From NCBI GenBank assembly GCA_023653055.1, contig JAMNXR010000015.1, forward strand, positions 22,822-86,821: DNA of 64,000 nucleotides, written 5' to 3'. Below the pieces are notes generated by a model. That model had not been told where the DNA came from and made no database searches. It saw only the letters and a program-made list of their open reading frames with translations. Below, one piece after another: positions 28,317-37,069 of this stretch. The position numbers and the translations under genes were made by a program. Source of the DNA: Burkholderiaceae bacterium. GTDB lineage: Bacteria; Pseudomonadota; Gammaproteobacteria; Burkholderiales; Burkholderiaceae_B. How positions within the stretch are numbered: position 1 is the stretch's first letter; the number at the start of each line of letters is the position of its first letter.

Positions 28317-28892
28317 CTAAATGCCAGGCGCCGGGGTTGTTGCATTTGAATTTACGTACCACTGCGGATAGTGTTCTTTTGTGACCTCGCCATCAGGTCG
28401 CCAGGCATAACACCCCCCCATTTGAAAAGGTCTTCTGCCGGCTGACTCAGCCTCTACACGCTTTTGTCCTGCCATGCTCTGCACAGCTGCAGTAGGAAGC
28501 ACCGTGGCCAGTTCTGTCATGTGCGTGCAGCCAGCTGTCCGTCCAAAGCGCTCTTTAACCTGCTGACGAAAGCTTTTTAATAAGTTCATACCCACCAGAT
28601 CCTGGTAAGCCTCAGTGATAGCCGTACACGAAACACCGAAGGGCGCTGCATCATAGAGCGCAATCGCTTCTTTGATTTCGAAATCACGGTTGATCGTAAT
28701 GCGTAAATGCATGTGATGGACAGGTTGTCCAGCTGGCTGAACCGTGCCATTGCGCTTGGTAAACGAGTAGGATTTATTGTCGATCAACTCAGCCTCAATA
28801 TCCCAGAGTCCATCCTCGCGCTCGAAGGAATGAACCTGAATCGAGCGGTTATGCATCGGTTTACGAGGACTAACGGGCGCTGGAAGCGGCAT
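28317..28892 (-). CDS. DUF2889 domain-containing protein
   Basis: A 191-residue protein of the DUF2889 family, conserved in beta- and gammaproteobacteria with no established function. Characteristic segments are RSIQVHSFEREDGLWDIEAELIDNK, HHMHLRITINRDFEIKEA and FGRTAGCTHMTELATVLPTAA. No signal peptide or membrane segment is evident. It sits between recX and sucC on the same strand. Confidence 0.88.
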   Translation of the reverse strand: MPLPAPVSPRKPMHNRSIQVHSFEREDGLWDIEAELIDNKSYSFTKRNGTVQPAGQPVHHMHLRITINRDFEIKEAIALYDAAPFGVSCTAITEAYQDLVGMNLLKSFRQQVKERFGRTAGCTHMTELATVLPTAAVQSMAGQKRVEAESAGRRPFQMGGCYAWRPDGEVTKEHYPQWYVNSNATTPAPGI

Positions 28893-28962
28893 ATTGGATC
28901 AAATGGTCGAATGACACATTGCAACAAAAATTAAAAGTATAGCGCAGCCTAGACGACATCAC

Positions 28963-29475
28963 CTAGTCTTCGTCAATGCCGGGGTTTTTTAGAACCCGCC
29001 TAATAATCTCGGTCGAAAAACCCCGCGAGGCTAAAAATCGACCTTGTTTTGCGTATTCCGATGGAGATAAAGGATTACCAGTGCTTGAAAACTTTCTGCT
29101 CCAGACCGCCTGCGCACGAGAAAGCTCTGATTCTTTTAGCTCGGATTGAACGGCTGCGATGGCCTCTGCAGGTATGCCTTGCAATTTGAGGTCTTGAACG
29201 ATTTTTGCCGAACCGTGCGCGGAAGCTTTGCGATGCACCCAGCCTTGGGTAAAGCGTTCATCAGACTGCCAACCCGCTTTGGCAAGATCATCCAGAACTT
29301 TGTCTAACGCCTCCTGGCTGTCCGCGTGCGGGGCAAGCTTGCGCTGAAGCTCAACGCGGCTGTGCTCCCGACGAGACAGCAAACCCACGGCTCTGGCCTT
29401 AAGGGAAAGGCCAGGCCGTGGTGCTGCAGGCTTGGGACCCACTTCGAACTCTTCATCTGCTGCGTCGTGTGACAC
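28963..29475 (-). CDS. recX: Regulatory protein RecX
   Basis: A 170-residue RecX that binds RecA filaments and limits their extension. The three-helix repeats are visible: KARAVGLLSRREHSRVELQRKL, VLDDLAKAGWQSDERFTQGWVH and AVWSRKFSS...SPSEYAKQGRFLASRGFS. The acidic N-terminal extension is ordinary for betaproteobacteria. It lies 70 bases downstream of recA and is probably co-transcribed under the SOS promoter. Confidence 0.92.
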   Translation of the reverse strand: MSHDAADEEFEVGPKPAAPRPGLSLKARAVGLLSRREHSRVELQRKLAPHADSQEALDKVLDDLAKAGWQSDERFTQGWVHRKASAHGSAKIVQDLKLQGIPAEAIAAVQSELKESELSRAQAVWSRKFSSTGNPLSPSEYAKQGRFLASRGFSTEIIRRVLKNPGIDED

Positions 29476-29545
29476 GGAAGCTCATCTTGAGTGTTTATGA
29501 CACATTTGCTTGGTACTGTTTAATCATTGCTGACGACTTGATTGC

Positions 29546-30679
29546 TTATTGCTCATCCTCGAGATCAGGCTCAGCCGCGACGAGTTTGCTTGCTTTGGTG
29601 GCTTTGGCTGTCGTTGCAGCGCTCGTCCCCGCAGCGGTACCGGCTGGTGCGCCACCAACACGCGGCACAACACCGAGCTGTTCGCGCACGCGATTTTCAA
29701 TCTCAATCGCCATTGCAGGATGCTCGCGCAAGAAATCACGGACGTTGTCCCTACCCTGGCCAATACGTTCACCGTTGTAGCTAAACCACGCACCGGCCTT
29801 ATCAACAATTCCGGCCGTAACCCCTAAGTCAAGGATCTCGCCTTCGCGAGAGATACCGGCGCCGTACATAATATCGAACTCGGCTTGCTTGAACGGAGGA
29901 GCAATCTTGTTTTTAACGACTTTGACGCGAGTTTCGTTACCGACCACCTCATCGCCCTTTTTAATGGCACCGATGCGTCGAATATCCAAGCGGACAGACG
30001 CATAAAACTTGAGTGCGTTACCACCTGTGGTGGTTTCAGGGCTACCAAACATCACGCCAATTTTCATGCGGATCTGGTTAATAAAAATCACCATGCAATT
30101 GGTGCGCTTGATGCTAGCGGTGAGTTTGCGCAGGGCTTGGCTCATGAGGCGCGCCTGTAAACCCGGCAGGGAATCACCCATTTCACCCTCGATTTCCGCT
30201 TTGGGCACCAAGGCTGCAACAGAGTCAATCACAATGAGATCCACCGAGCCTGAGCGCACCAAAGCGTCAGTAATTTCGAGCGCCTGCTCACCGGTGTCTG
30301 GCTGGGAAATCAGCAGATCAGTCAAATTGACACCGAGCTTGGAGGCGTATTGGACATCAAGCGCATGCTCCGCATCGATAAATGCGCATGTACCACCAAC
30401 CTTTTGCATTTCGGCAATGACTTGGAGGGTCAAGGTCGTTTTTCCGGAAGACTCAGGACCATAAATTTCAACAACACGACCACGCGGGAGTCCACCAACG
30501 CCTAGCGCAACATCCAATCCCAACGAGCCTGTGGAAACAACCTGGATATCGTGTTCGACTTCGTTATCGCCGTAACGCATGACTGAGCCCTTGCCAAACT
30601 GCTTTTCGATCTGGGAGAGCGCAGCAGCCAATGCCTTATCTTTTTCCGCAGAGCCGGCCTTGAGGGTTTTATCATCCAT
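29546..30679 (-). CDS. recA: Recombinase RecA
   Basis: A 377-residue RecA, the ATP-dependent strand-exchange protein and LexA co-protease. The Walker A motif GPESSGKTT is at residues 74-82, followed by [21 protein letters not shown] and the L2-region [29 protein letters not shown]. The C-terminal tail after VVPRVGG is longer and richer in Ala, Thr and Lys than in E. coli, ending in an acidic cluster (EPDLEDEQ) as expected for autoregulation. A LexA box overlaps its promoter. Confidence 0.98.
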   Translation of the reverse strand: MDDKTLKAGSAEKDKALAAALSQIEKQFGKGSVMRYGDNEVEHDIQVVSTGSLGLDVALGVGGLPRGRVVEIYGPESSGKTTLTLQVIAEMQKVGGTCAFIDAEHALDVQYASKLGVNLTDLLISQPDTGEQALEITDALVRSGSVDLIVIDSVAALVPKAEIEGEMGDSLPGLQARLMSQALRKLTASIKRTNCMVIFINQIRMKIGVMFGSPETTTGGNALKFYASVRLDIRRIGAIKKGDEVVGNETRVKVVKNKIAPPFKQAEFDIMYGAGISREGEILDLGVTAGIVDKAGAWFSYNGERIGQGRDNVRDFLREHPAMAIEIENRVREQLGVVPRVGGAPAGTAAGTSAATTAKATKASKLVAAEPDLEDEQ

Positions 30680-30734
30680 GGAAGTTCCTTAAATAAATGG
30701 ACAGTGAATTTGGATTTTGAAATTATTGCATTCA

Positions 30735-30764
30735 ATTATACTGTACAAATAAACAGTATGACAA
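30735..30764 (-). promoter_or_regulatory. recA sigma-70 promoter
   Basis: Read on the minus strand, a TTGTCA -35 element (30759-30764) and a perfect TATAAT -10 (30735-30740) are 18 bases apart, about 55 bases before the recA start. The LexA box occupies the spacer, the classic arrangement for SOS repression. Confidence 0.85.
30741..30756. promoter_or_regulatory. LexA (SOS) box of recA
   Basis: CTGT-ACAAATAA-ACAG matches the CTGT-N8-ACAG LexA operator with an AT-rich centre, extended by one further inverted base pair (A...T). It sits between the -35 and -10 elements of recA. The divergent two-component operon starts about 140 bases away and is less likely to be its target. Confidence 0.88.
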
Positions 30765-30893
30765 TAGTTTCACCAATTTCTCTTTAATGCCTCGTCACAC
30801 GCTAGGGTTTACACGTATTTGGTCGCTCTGACTAACGCACAAACCACACGACTGTGCCAGAATGGGCAATCAAGTTTTAGCTCAACAATCACC

Positions 30894-31571
30894 ATGCGTA
30901 TTCTGATTGCCGAAGATGACAGTATTTTGGCCGATGGCTTGACACGTTCCTTGCGTCAAAACGGTTACGCAGTCGATGCCGTCAGCGATGGCCTTGCCGC
31001 GGACTCGGCCTTGCGCTCACAAGAATTTGATTTGCTCATTTTGGATCTTGGCCTGCCACGGATGTCAGGCTTAGAGGTACTGAGCAATCTACGCAGTAAA
31101 AATTCACATTTGCCCGTATTGATTTTGACCGCGGCAGATAGCGTTGAACAACGCGTCAAAGGACTTGATCTCGGCGCGGACGACTATATGGCCAAGCCCT
31201 TTTCACTTTCAGAGCTTGAAGCGCGCGTCAGAGCGCTCGCGCGTAGAGGCGCTGGTGGCGGCTCAACCATTCTGCGACATGGTCGGCTAGAGTTTGATCA
31301 AACAGGTCGTGTGGCAGTCGTTGACCAGCAAACCTTGGAGCTCTCGGCGCGCGAGGTCAGCTTGCTTGAGATTTTGCTCACTCGCAGCGGTCGAATGGTC
31401 AGCAAAACGCAAATCGTTGACCACTTGTGCGAATGGGGAGAGGAAGTCAGCTCAAACGCGATTGAGGTATATGTTCATCGTTTACGTAAAAAACTTGAAC
31501 CGAGTGGCGTCAAAATTGCGACGGTACGTGGATTAGGTTATTGCCTAGAGCGTGACTCGAGCTCCGCATGA
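30894..31571 (+). CDS. OmpR/PhoB-type response regulator, TctD-like
   Basis: A 225-residue response regulator. The receiver domain has the acidic pocket (IAEDDS), phospho-acceptor Asp51 in LILDLGLPRMSG and conserved Lys in YMAKPFS. The C-terminal winged-helix domain contains EVSLLEILLTRSGRMVSKTQI and SSNAIEVYVHRLRKKL. The frame opens at 30819, but the ATG at 30894 (MRILIAEDDS) is right for the family. Its stop overlaps the kinase start (ATGA). TctD-like regulators control carboxylate uptake, fitting the sodium:solute symporter operon downstream. Confidence 0.92.
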   Translation: MRILIAEDDSILADGLTRSLRQNGYAVDAVSDGLAADSALRSQEFDLLILDLGLPRMSGLEVLSNLRSKNSHLPVLILTAADSVEQRVKGLDLGADDYMAKPFSLSELEARVRALARRGAGGGSTILRHGRLEFDQTGRVAVVDQQTLELSAREVSLLEILLTRSGRMVSKTQIVDHLCEWGEEVSSNAIEVYVHRLRKKLEPSGVKIATVRGLGYCLERDSSSA

Positions 31572-33064
31572 GCGGCATGGGCCATATTGATGGACACACA
31601 GTGATTCAGACTGGAGCGAAAGCGAACGCGGATTTTTCACGCAGATCCCTATTGGGTGAAATTTTAGATTGGATGCTTGCACCGCTTTTTTTACTCTGGC
31701 CCATGAGTATTGCGATCACGTATGTCGTCGCTCAAAATCTAGCGAATCTTCCTTACGATTTAGGCCTGGCAAATGCCTTGCAAGTTCTGGGGCAACAAAT
31801 TGAAGTTCATGAGGATGCGGTGTCACTCCCAATCTCTGCGCCCGCGCGACTCGCACTTAGAATTCGGGAAAATGATGGTGTATTTTGGAAAGCCATCGGC
31901 CCCGGTGGTGACCTGCTGGGCGGTGACGGAGAGCTTCCAAGCCCCGAGCGTACCCCTCACGATCAACCTAACATCACTTATTACGAAAATCACACGCTCA
32001 GAGACTTTGAAATCCGTATCGCCTATACGTGGATGGACTTAAGCGCTCGTGGCTCCGGACCAGTGCTGTTAGTGGCGGCCGAATCCGTGGATCGACGTAC
32101 ACAATTGGCCAATGACATTATCAAGGGTGTGATTATTCCTCAGTTTATTGTGCTGCCAATTGCCGTATTACTGGTGTGGTTTGGACTTTCCCGGGGTGTA
32201 GCGCCGATCAATGCCCTGCAGCGAAGACTCAGAGCGCGAAAACCTGACGATCTTTCGCCGATTGATGAGCGTCTCGCGCCCTCTGAAATCGGTCCGCTGA
32301 TCACGGCCATGAACGACCTGTTAAGCCGACTAGAAGCGACCCTGCTCGCTCAAAAACGTTTTGTCGCGGATGCCGCACACCAACTTAAGACTCCGCTGGC
32401 GGGACTTCGCACCCAAGCTGAACTTGCGATGAGAGGTGAACCACAAGCCAACACGCAGGCAAGTCTTGAGCAAATCATTGCAGGCACGACCCGGGCTACC
32501 AGGTTGGTCAATCAGCTTTTATTGATGGCCAATGCAGAAAATCCAAACACGATGGAAATGTCGAAAATGGATTTGACGCATCTTGCGCAGGACCACATCC
32601 ACAAATGGATTCATGTTGCTCTTCAGAAAAATATTGATCTCGGCTTTGAAGGCTCGGACCAACCGCTTTATATCAGGGGTCAAAGTCTCCTGCTAGGTGA
32701 AGCACTCAATAACCTCATCGATAACGCCATTCGTTACACCCCTGCGCATGGTCACATTACGGTCAGTATTCACGCGCATGGAAAACGCGTTGTCTTGGCA
32801 GTGGAAGACTCTGGTCCAGGTATTGCACCGGAAGAGCGCGAACGCGTGTTTGATCGGTTCTACAGGGTACTGGGCTCTGGCGTTGATGGCAGTGGTCTTG
32901 GACTCGCGATCGTTCGGGAAATTGCCCTGCGTCATGAAGCCAGCATTGTGATCACGGATACGCATCGCAAACACTCCGATCCAAAGGCAACAGGCACACG
33001 CATCGAATTGCAATTTTCATCTATGTTGCAGCGCACACTTAGCGCACCAGGCGCAGAGGGTTAA
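31568..33064 (+). CDS. Sensor histidine kinase, TctE-like
   Basis: A 498-residue inner-membrane kinase. The first membrane segment (LDWMLAPLFLLWPMSIAITYVVA) and the sensor region up to about residue 175 resemble the TctE 2CSK_N domain. A second membrane segment (IIPQFIVLPIAVLLVWFGL) and a HAMP-like linker follow. The phospho-acceptor is His271 in ADAAHQLKTPLAGL. The ATPase domain shows NNLIDNAIRYTP, DSGPGIAPEERERVFDRFYR and GSGLGLAIVREI. It is translationally coupled to the response regulator. The ligand is probably a carboxylate, by family analogy only. Confidence 0.92.
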   Translation: MSGMGHIDGHTVIQTGAKANADFSRRSLLGEILDWMLAPLFLLWPMSIAITYVVAQNLANLPYDLGLANALQVLGQQIEVHEDAVSLPISAPARLALRIRENDGVFWKAIGPGGDLLGGDGELPSPERTPHDQPNITYYENHTLRDFEIRIAYTWMDLSARGSGPVLLVAAESVDRRTQLANDIIKGVIIPQFIVLPIAVLLVWFGLSRGVAPINALQRRLRARKPDDLSPIDERLAPSEIGPLITAMNDLLSRLEATLLAQKRFVADAAHQLKTPLAGLRTQAELAMRGEPQANTQASLEQIIAGTTRATRLVNQLLLMANAENPNTMEMSKMDLTHLAQDHIHKWIHVALQKNIDLGFEGSDQPLYIRGQSLLLGEALNNLIDNAIRYTPAHGHITVSIHAHGKRVVLAVEDSGPGIAPEERERVFDRFYRVLGSGVDGSGLGLAIVREIALRHEASIVITDTHRKHSDPKATGTRIELQFSSMLQRTLSAPGAEG

Positions 33065-33136
33065 CCCTTTATTTTTAGGGTAAAAAACTAGCAATTTTGA
33101 TTGATCCGCAACACTTAATGTTCTAGTCTGATTTTT

Positions 33137-33155
33137 GTCAGAAAGCTGTCAGAAA
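33137..33155 (+). promoter_or_regulatory. Tandem GTCAGAAA repeat, candidate response-regulator site
   Basis: Two perfect copies of GTCAGAAA (33137-33144 and 33148-33155) are spaced 11 bases start to start, one helical turn, as OmpR-family dimers prefer. They lie between the TctDE-like operon and the 33197-36530 gene run, about 45 bases before the first start codon. Binding by the neighbouring regulator is inference. Confidence 0.45.
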
Positions 33156-33196
33156 TCGGTCTTAAAGTGCGACCATCGGAATGCGGCTAAAAGCGC

Positions 33197-33526
33197 ATGC
33201 GTGCGACAAAAATAAGAAGGGGACTTGGGTTGCTGTTATTTCTAAATATTCTGCAGTTGTTGCTTTATATAGGCTTGCTCGCCCTGCTCGGCCAGGGACT
33301 CCTATATTTGATCGCAGGCGCTAAGCGTGACACCAATTTGTTTTATCAACTATTTCAAGTTGTTAACAAGCCTTGGATTCGTATCGCGGGACTGATCTCT
33401 CCAAAACAAATCGCCGAACGTCATCACCCTTTCGTGGCGTTCTGTATCGTGGGCGCCATTTATATGGCGGTCACCGTTGCGAAAATTGAACATTGTGTTT
33501 CTGTCGGTATGGTGGGTTGCAAATGA
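33197..33526 (+). CDS. Small membrane protein of the symporter operon (hypothetical)
   Basis: A 109-residue protein with a basic N-terminus (MRATKIRR) and three hydrophobic stretches: GLLLFLNILQLLLYIGLLALL, QGLLYLIAGA, and FVAFCIVGAIYMAVTVA near the C-terminus. It is therefore probably an inner-membrane protein with two or three spans. No named family was recognised with confidence. Its stop overlaps the TPR gene start (ATGA), and the same run continues into the sodium symporter genes, implying a role in assembly or regulation of that transporter (inference). Confidence 0.7.
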   Translation: MRATKIRRGLGLLLFLNILQLLLYIGLLALLGQGLLYLIAGAKRDTNLFYQLFQVVNKPWIRIAGLISPKQIAERHHPFVAFCIVGAIYMAVTVAKIEHCVSVGMVGCK

Positions 33527-34089
33527 AATTTGATTTGAACTGGCAAAAATACAAATGGTGTGCGGTCACGCTGATTGTGTTTGGACAACGCACTCGTGCG
33601 GTGAATATGTTTGAAGACATGCTTAGGGACTACCCCAATGATAGTTATGCGTTGGGTAGCCTCGCACACCTCAAGGCAGAGCTTGGCAACAAAAGTGGTG
33701 CGATTGAAATTTATCAGCGTTTGGTGAAACAACCAGACGCGCCTATCTATGCCTGGTTCAATCTTGGTTTTCTGCAACAAGAGCTAGAGCACCCAGTCGA
33801 AGCAGAACATTCTTTTCGACGTGCCCTAGAGCTCAACCCCAAACTTGATCAAGCTTGGTATGGGCTAGGTCTAGCACTGATTCAACAAAATCGGCTTGAA
33901 GAGGCCATTGTTGCACTTGAACGCAACACGAAACTACAGCCCATGAGTCCGTATGCCTGGTATCAGCTTGCCCGTGTCCATGTCGACCGCCAGCAGCCTG
34001 AAGAAGCTACCAAAATCATTCAACACTTGAAAGGCTTTGAGCCAAAATTTGCGCGTCAACTTGAGCGTGAAACTGGGTTGAATGTTTAA
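33523..34089 (+). CDS. TPR-repeat protein
   Basis: A 188-residue protein made largely of tetratricopeptide repeats (for example DSYALGSLAHLKAELGNKSGAIEIYQRL, PIYAWFNLGFLQQELEHPVEAEHSFRRAL and DQAWYGLGLALIQQNRLEEAIVALERN). No signal sequence is apparent, though a short hydrophobic stretch (CAVTLIVFG) lies near the N-terminus. The ATG at 33523 overlaps the preceding stop; the frame opens earlier at 33493. It is likely a protein-interaction factor linked to the membrane protein before it and the symporter after it. Confidence 0.82.
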   Translation: MKFDLNWQKYKWCAVTLIVFGQRTRAVNMFEDMLRDYPNDSYALGSLAHLKAELGNKSGAIEIYQRLVKQPDAPIYAWFNLGFLQQELEHPVEAEHSFRRALELNPKLDQAWYGLGLALIQQNRLEEAIVALERNTKLQPMSPYAWYQLARVHVDRQQPEEATKIIQHLKGFEPKFARQLERETGLNV

Positions 34090-34135
34090 ACCGTTTTATT
34101 TGTAGTTTGTTTTATAACGATGAGGAGACTTAACC

Positions 34136-34399
34136 GTGCAACTAACCGAAAAACATCGGGTGTACTGGCAAAAAAACCTACGCATCACTTCAATTTTGTT
34201 GATGATCTGGTTCATTGTCACTTTTGTAGTGGGCTTCTATGCCCGTGAGCTCGACTTTAACTTTTTTGGCTGGCCCTTTAGTTTTTGGATGGGGGCACAA
34301 GGCTCTCTGGTGGTGTATTGCCTGATTATTTGGTTTTACGCCTCATATATGAATAAGCTTGACGAAGAAGCTGGCGTCAACGAAGAAGAGGAGGAATAA
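34136..34399 (+). CDS. DUF4212 sodium:solute symporter small subunit
   Basis: An 87-residue membrane protein of the DUF4212 (putative solute:sodium symporter small subunit) family. It has two helices (ITSILLMIWFIVTFVVGFYA and FSFWMGAQGSLVVYCLIIWFYA), the conserved FPFSFWMGAQGS-like core and an acidic tail. The start is a GTG at 34136 with ribosome site gaggag eight bases upstream. It is immediately followed by the large subunit, its invariable partner. Confidence 0.92.
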   Translation: MQLTEKHRVYWQKNLRITSILLMIWFIVTFVVGFYARELDFNFFGWPFSFWMGAQGSLVVYCLIIWFYASYMNKLDEEAGVNEEEEE

Positions 34400-34400
34400 C

Positions 34401-36530
34401 ATGGCCGGAATGACACCTGAAGAAGGCGGCATGTTCGCTTCAAACACCACGAACGCGCAATTTAAAAAATCTCTCAACAAAGTCTATACCTGGTACACGG
34501 GTGGATTTATTGTTTTTGTGATCGCTCTTGCGATCGCTGAGCAAATGGGTTTGAGTCGTGCCTGGATCGGCTACATCTTTTTGGCAGCTACAGTTCTCCT
34601 CTACGCAGGTATTGGAATCATGAGCCGCACGAATGATGCTGCAGAGTATTACGTTGCTGGACGACGTGTACCCGCGCTCTATAACGGCATGGCAACGGGC
34701 GCTGACTGGATGTCGGCCGCATCGTTTATCGGTATGGCCGGAACGCTCTACCTGACGGGCTATAGTGGTTTGGCTTTCATCATGGGCTGGACCGGTGGCT
34801 ACTGTTTGGTGGCCTTGTTCTTGGCGCCTTATCTGCGAAAGTTTGGTCAATTTACGATTCCAGACTTTCTGGGTGAGCGCTATGATGGCAATTTGCCACG
34901 TCTGTTGGGCATCATCGCTGCGATTCTGTGTTCCTTTACCTATGTGGTGGCACAGATTTATGGCGTGGGCCTGATCACGACACGTTTAGCTGGCGTGCCA
35001 TTTGAGATTGGTATTTTCCTGGGTCTCGGCGGCATTCTGGTCTGCTCGTTCCTCGGTGGTATGCGTGCGGTCACCTGGACTCAGGTTGCCCAGTACATCA
35101 TCCTGATCATTGCTTACATGATTCCAGTTGTATGGCTATCTGTTAAGCAAACAGGCGTGCCGATCCCACAGGCAATCTATGGCTATCAACTTGAAAAAGT
35201 AACCGCCAAAGAAGCTGAGCTGCTCAAAGATCCAAAAGAGCTTGAAGTCATTGCGATCTTTAAAAAGCGTGCTGAAGAAGCCGATGCCAAGCTGAAAAAC
35301 ATTCCAGCTGCAATGGTTGCGGCCAAAGCTGATGCAGAAAAGGCACTTGCTGACCTTAAAGCTGCGAATGCACCTAAGGCACAAGTAGATGCTGCAGAAA
35401 AAGCATTGGCAGCTGTACCAAAAACTGAAGCTGCGGCCAAAGCCCTCTGGACGAGTGAAAGAGCAGCAAATAATGCTCGCGCCGTTCCTTTAGGTGGTAT
35501 GCCGCGACATGCACAACAGTTTGCGGGTGATCCGAATGGAACTGATGCGCAAAAAGTTGCTTATGACACCTCCCGTCGTAACTTCCTAGCGCTGATTTTC
35601 TGCTTGATGGTCGGTACTGCAGCACTTCCGCACATCCTGATGCGCTACTACACAACGCCTTCCGTTAAACAGGCGCGTGAGTCAGTCACTTGGTCATTGT
35701 TTTTCATCTTCCTGTTGTATTTCACGGCGCCAGCACTTGCTGTGTTGGTGAAGTACGAGGTCTTCCAAGTGCTTGTTGGTACGCCATTCGATAAGCTGCC
35801 TGGGTGGATTGCACAATGGGCCGCTGTTGATCCTGCTTTGTTATCTGTTGCTGACGTCAACAAAGATGGCATTCTGCAATTAGGTGAAATGCGCATCGGT
35901 GGTGACATCGTAGTGTTAGCTACACCTGAAATCGGTGGCTTGCCATACGTGATCTCCGGCATGGTGGCAGCAGGCGGTTTGGCTGCGGCTCTTTCAACAG
36001 CGGACGGCCTGCTGTTGACAATTGCAAACGCTTTGTCTCACGACTTGTACTTCAAGATGATCAACCCCAATGCTCCGACAGCACGTCGCGTATTGATTTC
36101 GAAAATCTTGTTGTTGGTCGTTGCCTTGTGTGCAGCCTATGTGGCCTCGCAAAAACCAGCAGACATCTTGTTCTTGGTTTCTGCCGCGTTCTCCTTCGCT
36201 GCTGCTGCATTCTTCCCTGCCCTGACCTTAGGGATTTTCTGGAAGCGCGCAAACAAGTACGGTGCAGTAGTCGGTATGATTGGTGGATTGGGCGTCACTT
36301 TTTACTACATGGTGACAACTCAACCTTGGTTGCGCGGTGTGTTTGGCGTGACCTCACCGATCGAACTTTGGTACGGCATCTTGCCGATCTCAGCGGGTGT
36401 CTTTGGTGTACCACTGGGCTTTGCACTGATTATCGTTGTGAGCTTGCTGACCCCAGCGCCTCGCAAAGACATCCAAGAATTGGTGGATCATGTGCGCTAC
36501 CCCACGCTACGTGGCGATGCAGCACGTTAA
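34401..36530 (+). CDS. Sodium:solute symporter large subunit (VC_2705 subfamily)
   Basis: A 709-residue SSS-family transporter, longer than the roughly 550 residues of ActP-type symporters. The core helices carry NGMATGADWMSAASFIGMAG and GGLAAALSTADGLLLTIANALSHD. Two inserted soluble segments explain the length: a Lys/Ala/Glu-rich predicted coiled coil at about residues 265-360, and a short region with an EF-hand-like loop DVNKDGILQLGE (residues 485-496). ATG 34401 follows the small-subunit stop by one base with ribosome site gaggaa. Probably imports a monocarboxylate with sodium under the upstream TctDE-like system (inference). Confidence 0.92.
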   Translation: MAGMTPEEGGMFASNTTNAQFKKSLNKVYTWYTGGFIVFVIALAIAEQMGLSRAWIGYIFLAATVLLYAGIGIMSRTNDAAEYYVAGRRVPALYNGMATGADWMSAASFIGMAGTLYLTGYSGLAFIMGWTGGYCLVALFLAPYLRKFGQFTIPDFLGERYDGNLPRLLGIIAAILCSFTYVVAQIYGVGLITTRLAGVPFEIGIFLGLGGILVCSFLGGMRAVTWTQVAQYIILIIAYMIPVVWLSVKQTGVPIPQAIYGYQLEKVTAKEAELLKDPKELEVIAIFKKRAEEADAKLKNIPAAMVAAKADAEKALADLKAANAPKAQVDAAEKALAAVPKTEAAAKALWTSERAANNARAVPLGGMPRHAQQFAGDPNGTDAQKVAYDTSRRNFLALIFCLMVGTAALPHILMRYYTTPSVKQARESVTWSLFFIFLLYFTAPALAVLVKYEVFQVLVGTPFDKLPGWIAQWAAVDPALLSVADVNKDGILQLGEMRIGGDIVVLATPEIGGLPYVISGMVAAGGLAAALSTADGLLLTIANALSHDLYFKMINPNAPTARRVLISKILLLVVALCAAYVASQKPADILFLVSAAFSFAAAAFFPALTLGIFWKRANKYGAVVGMIGGLGVTFYYMVTTQPWLRGVFGVTSPIELWYGILPISAGVFGVPLGFALIIVVSLLTPAPRKDIQELVDHVRYPTLRGDAAR

Positions 36531-36579
36531 TTAAAAACAGTTCCCCGCCGTCTGAGACTGCTGCGCTCAAACGGTTTTT

Positions 36580-36603
36580 AAGCCCCTTCGGGGGCTTTTT
36601 TTT
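36580..36603 (+). terminator. Rho-independent terminator of the symporter operon
   Basis: AAGCCCC-TTCG-GGGGCTT followed by a run of T's forms a textbook intrinsic terminator with a stable tetraloop, about 50 bases after the symporter stop. Confidence 0.92.
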
Positions 36604-36629
36604 ATTTCTATTTTTAGGTGATCCGCAGA

Positions 36630-37058
36630 CTATTTTTCTGCTGGAAGAGAAAGCTTGCGCCTGATCATTCGTAGAACAGAACCGAGCAGTGGAATTTTTT
36701 CATAGACTTGCTGAGCCGCATCCCAATAATCACGATGCAAGACGATCAGTCCTTGATCGTTTAACTCAAACTGAGTGCAGCCAGATAATTGCTGCGCTTG
36801 ACCACGGCATTTAAAAAGAAAATCCCACGTCATAAATGCCTGATGCCCGTTCGAAACTGTTGTCGTGATGACAAAACGTGGTTGCTCGAGCGTATCGAAC
36901 ATGTGTTGATACACGGCCCGCACTGAAGCCAGACCCTTGAGATGATTAAACGGATCAATAAACACGGCATCCGAGGCGTAAATGTCTTCCACACGCGCGA
37001 GCGAGGCTGGAGTAAACGTTTCAAACCACTGTGCGATTTCTGAGAAGCGCGTAAGCAT
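36630..37058 (-). CDS. NTF2-like (SnoaL-type) family protein
   Basis: A 142-residue protein of the nuclear transport factor 2-like fold. Typical segments are LARVEDIYASDAVFIDPFNHLKGLASVRAVYQHMF and FMTWDFLFKC. It could be a small-molecule isomerase/dehydratase or a binding protein. It is the final gene of the 44.0-36.6 kb leftward operon, 11 bases after the SDR gene. Homologues accompany the same genes in ChrR/RpoE-type stress loci. Activity is not known. Confidence 0.82.
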   Translation of the reverse strand: MLTRFSEIAQWFETFTPASLARVEDIYASDAVFIDPFNHLKGLASVRAVYQHMFDTLEQPRFVITTTVSNGHQAFMTWDFLFKCRGQAQQLSGCTQFELNDQGLIVLHRDYWDAAQQVYEKIPLLGSVLRMIRRKLSLPAEK

Positions 37059-37069
37059 GTGTGATCCTC

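Noticed and set aside
33062..33083. Possible terminator ACCCT...AGGGT after the histidine kinase gene
   Set aside because: Five-pair stem with an eight-base loop and A's instead of T's afterwards, so termination is not supported.
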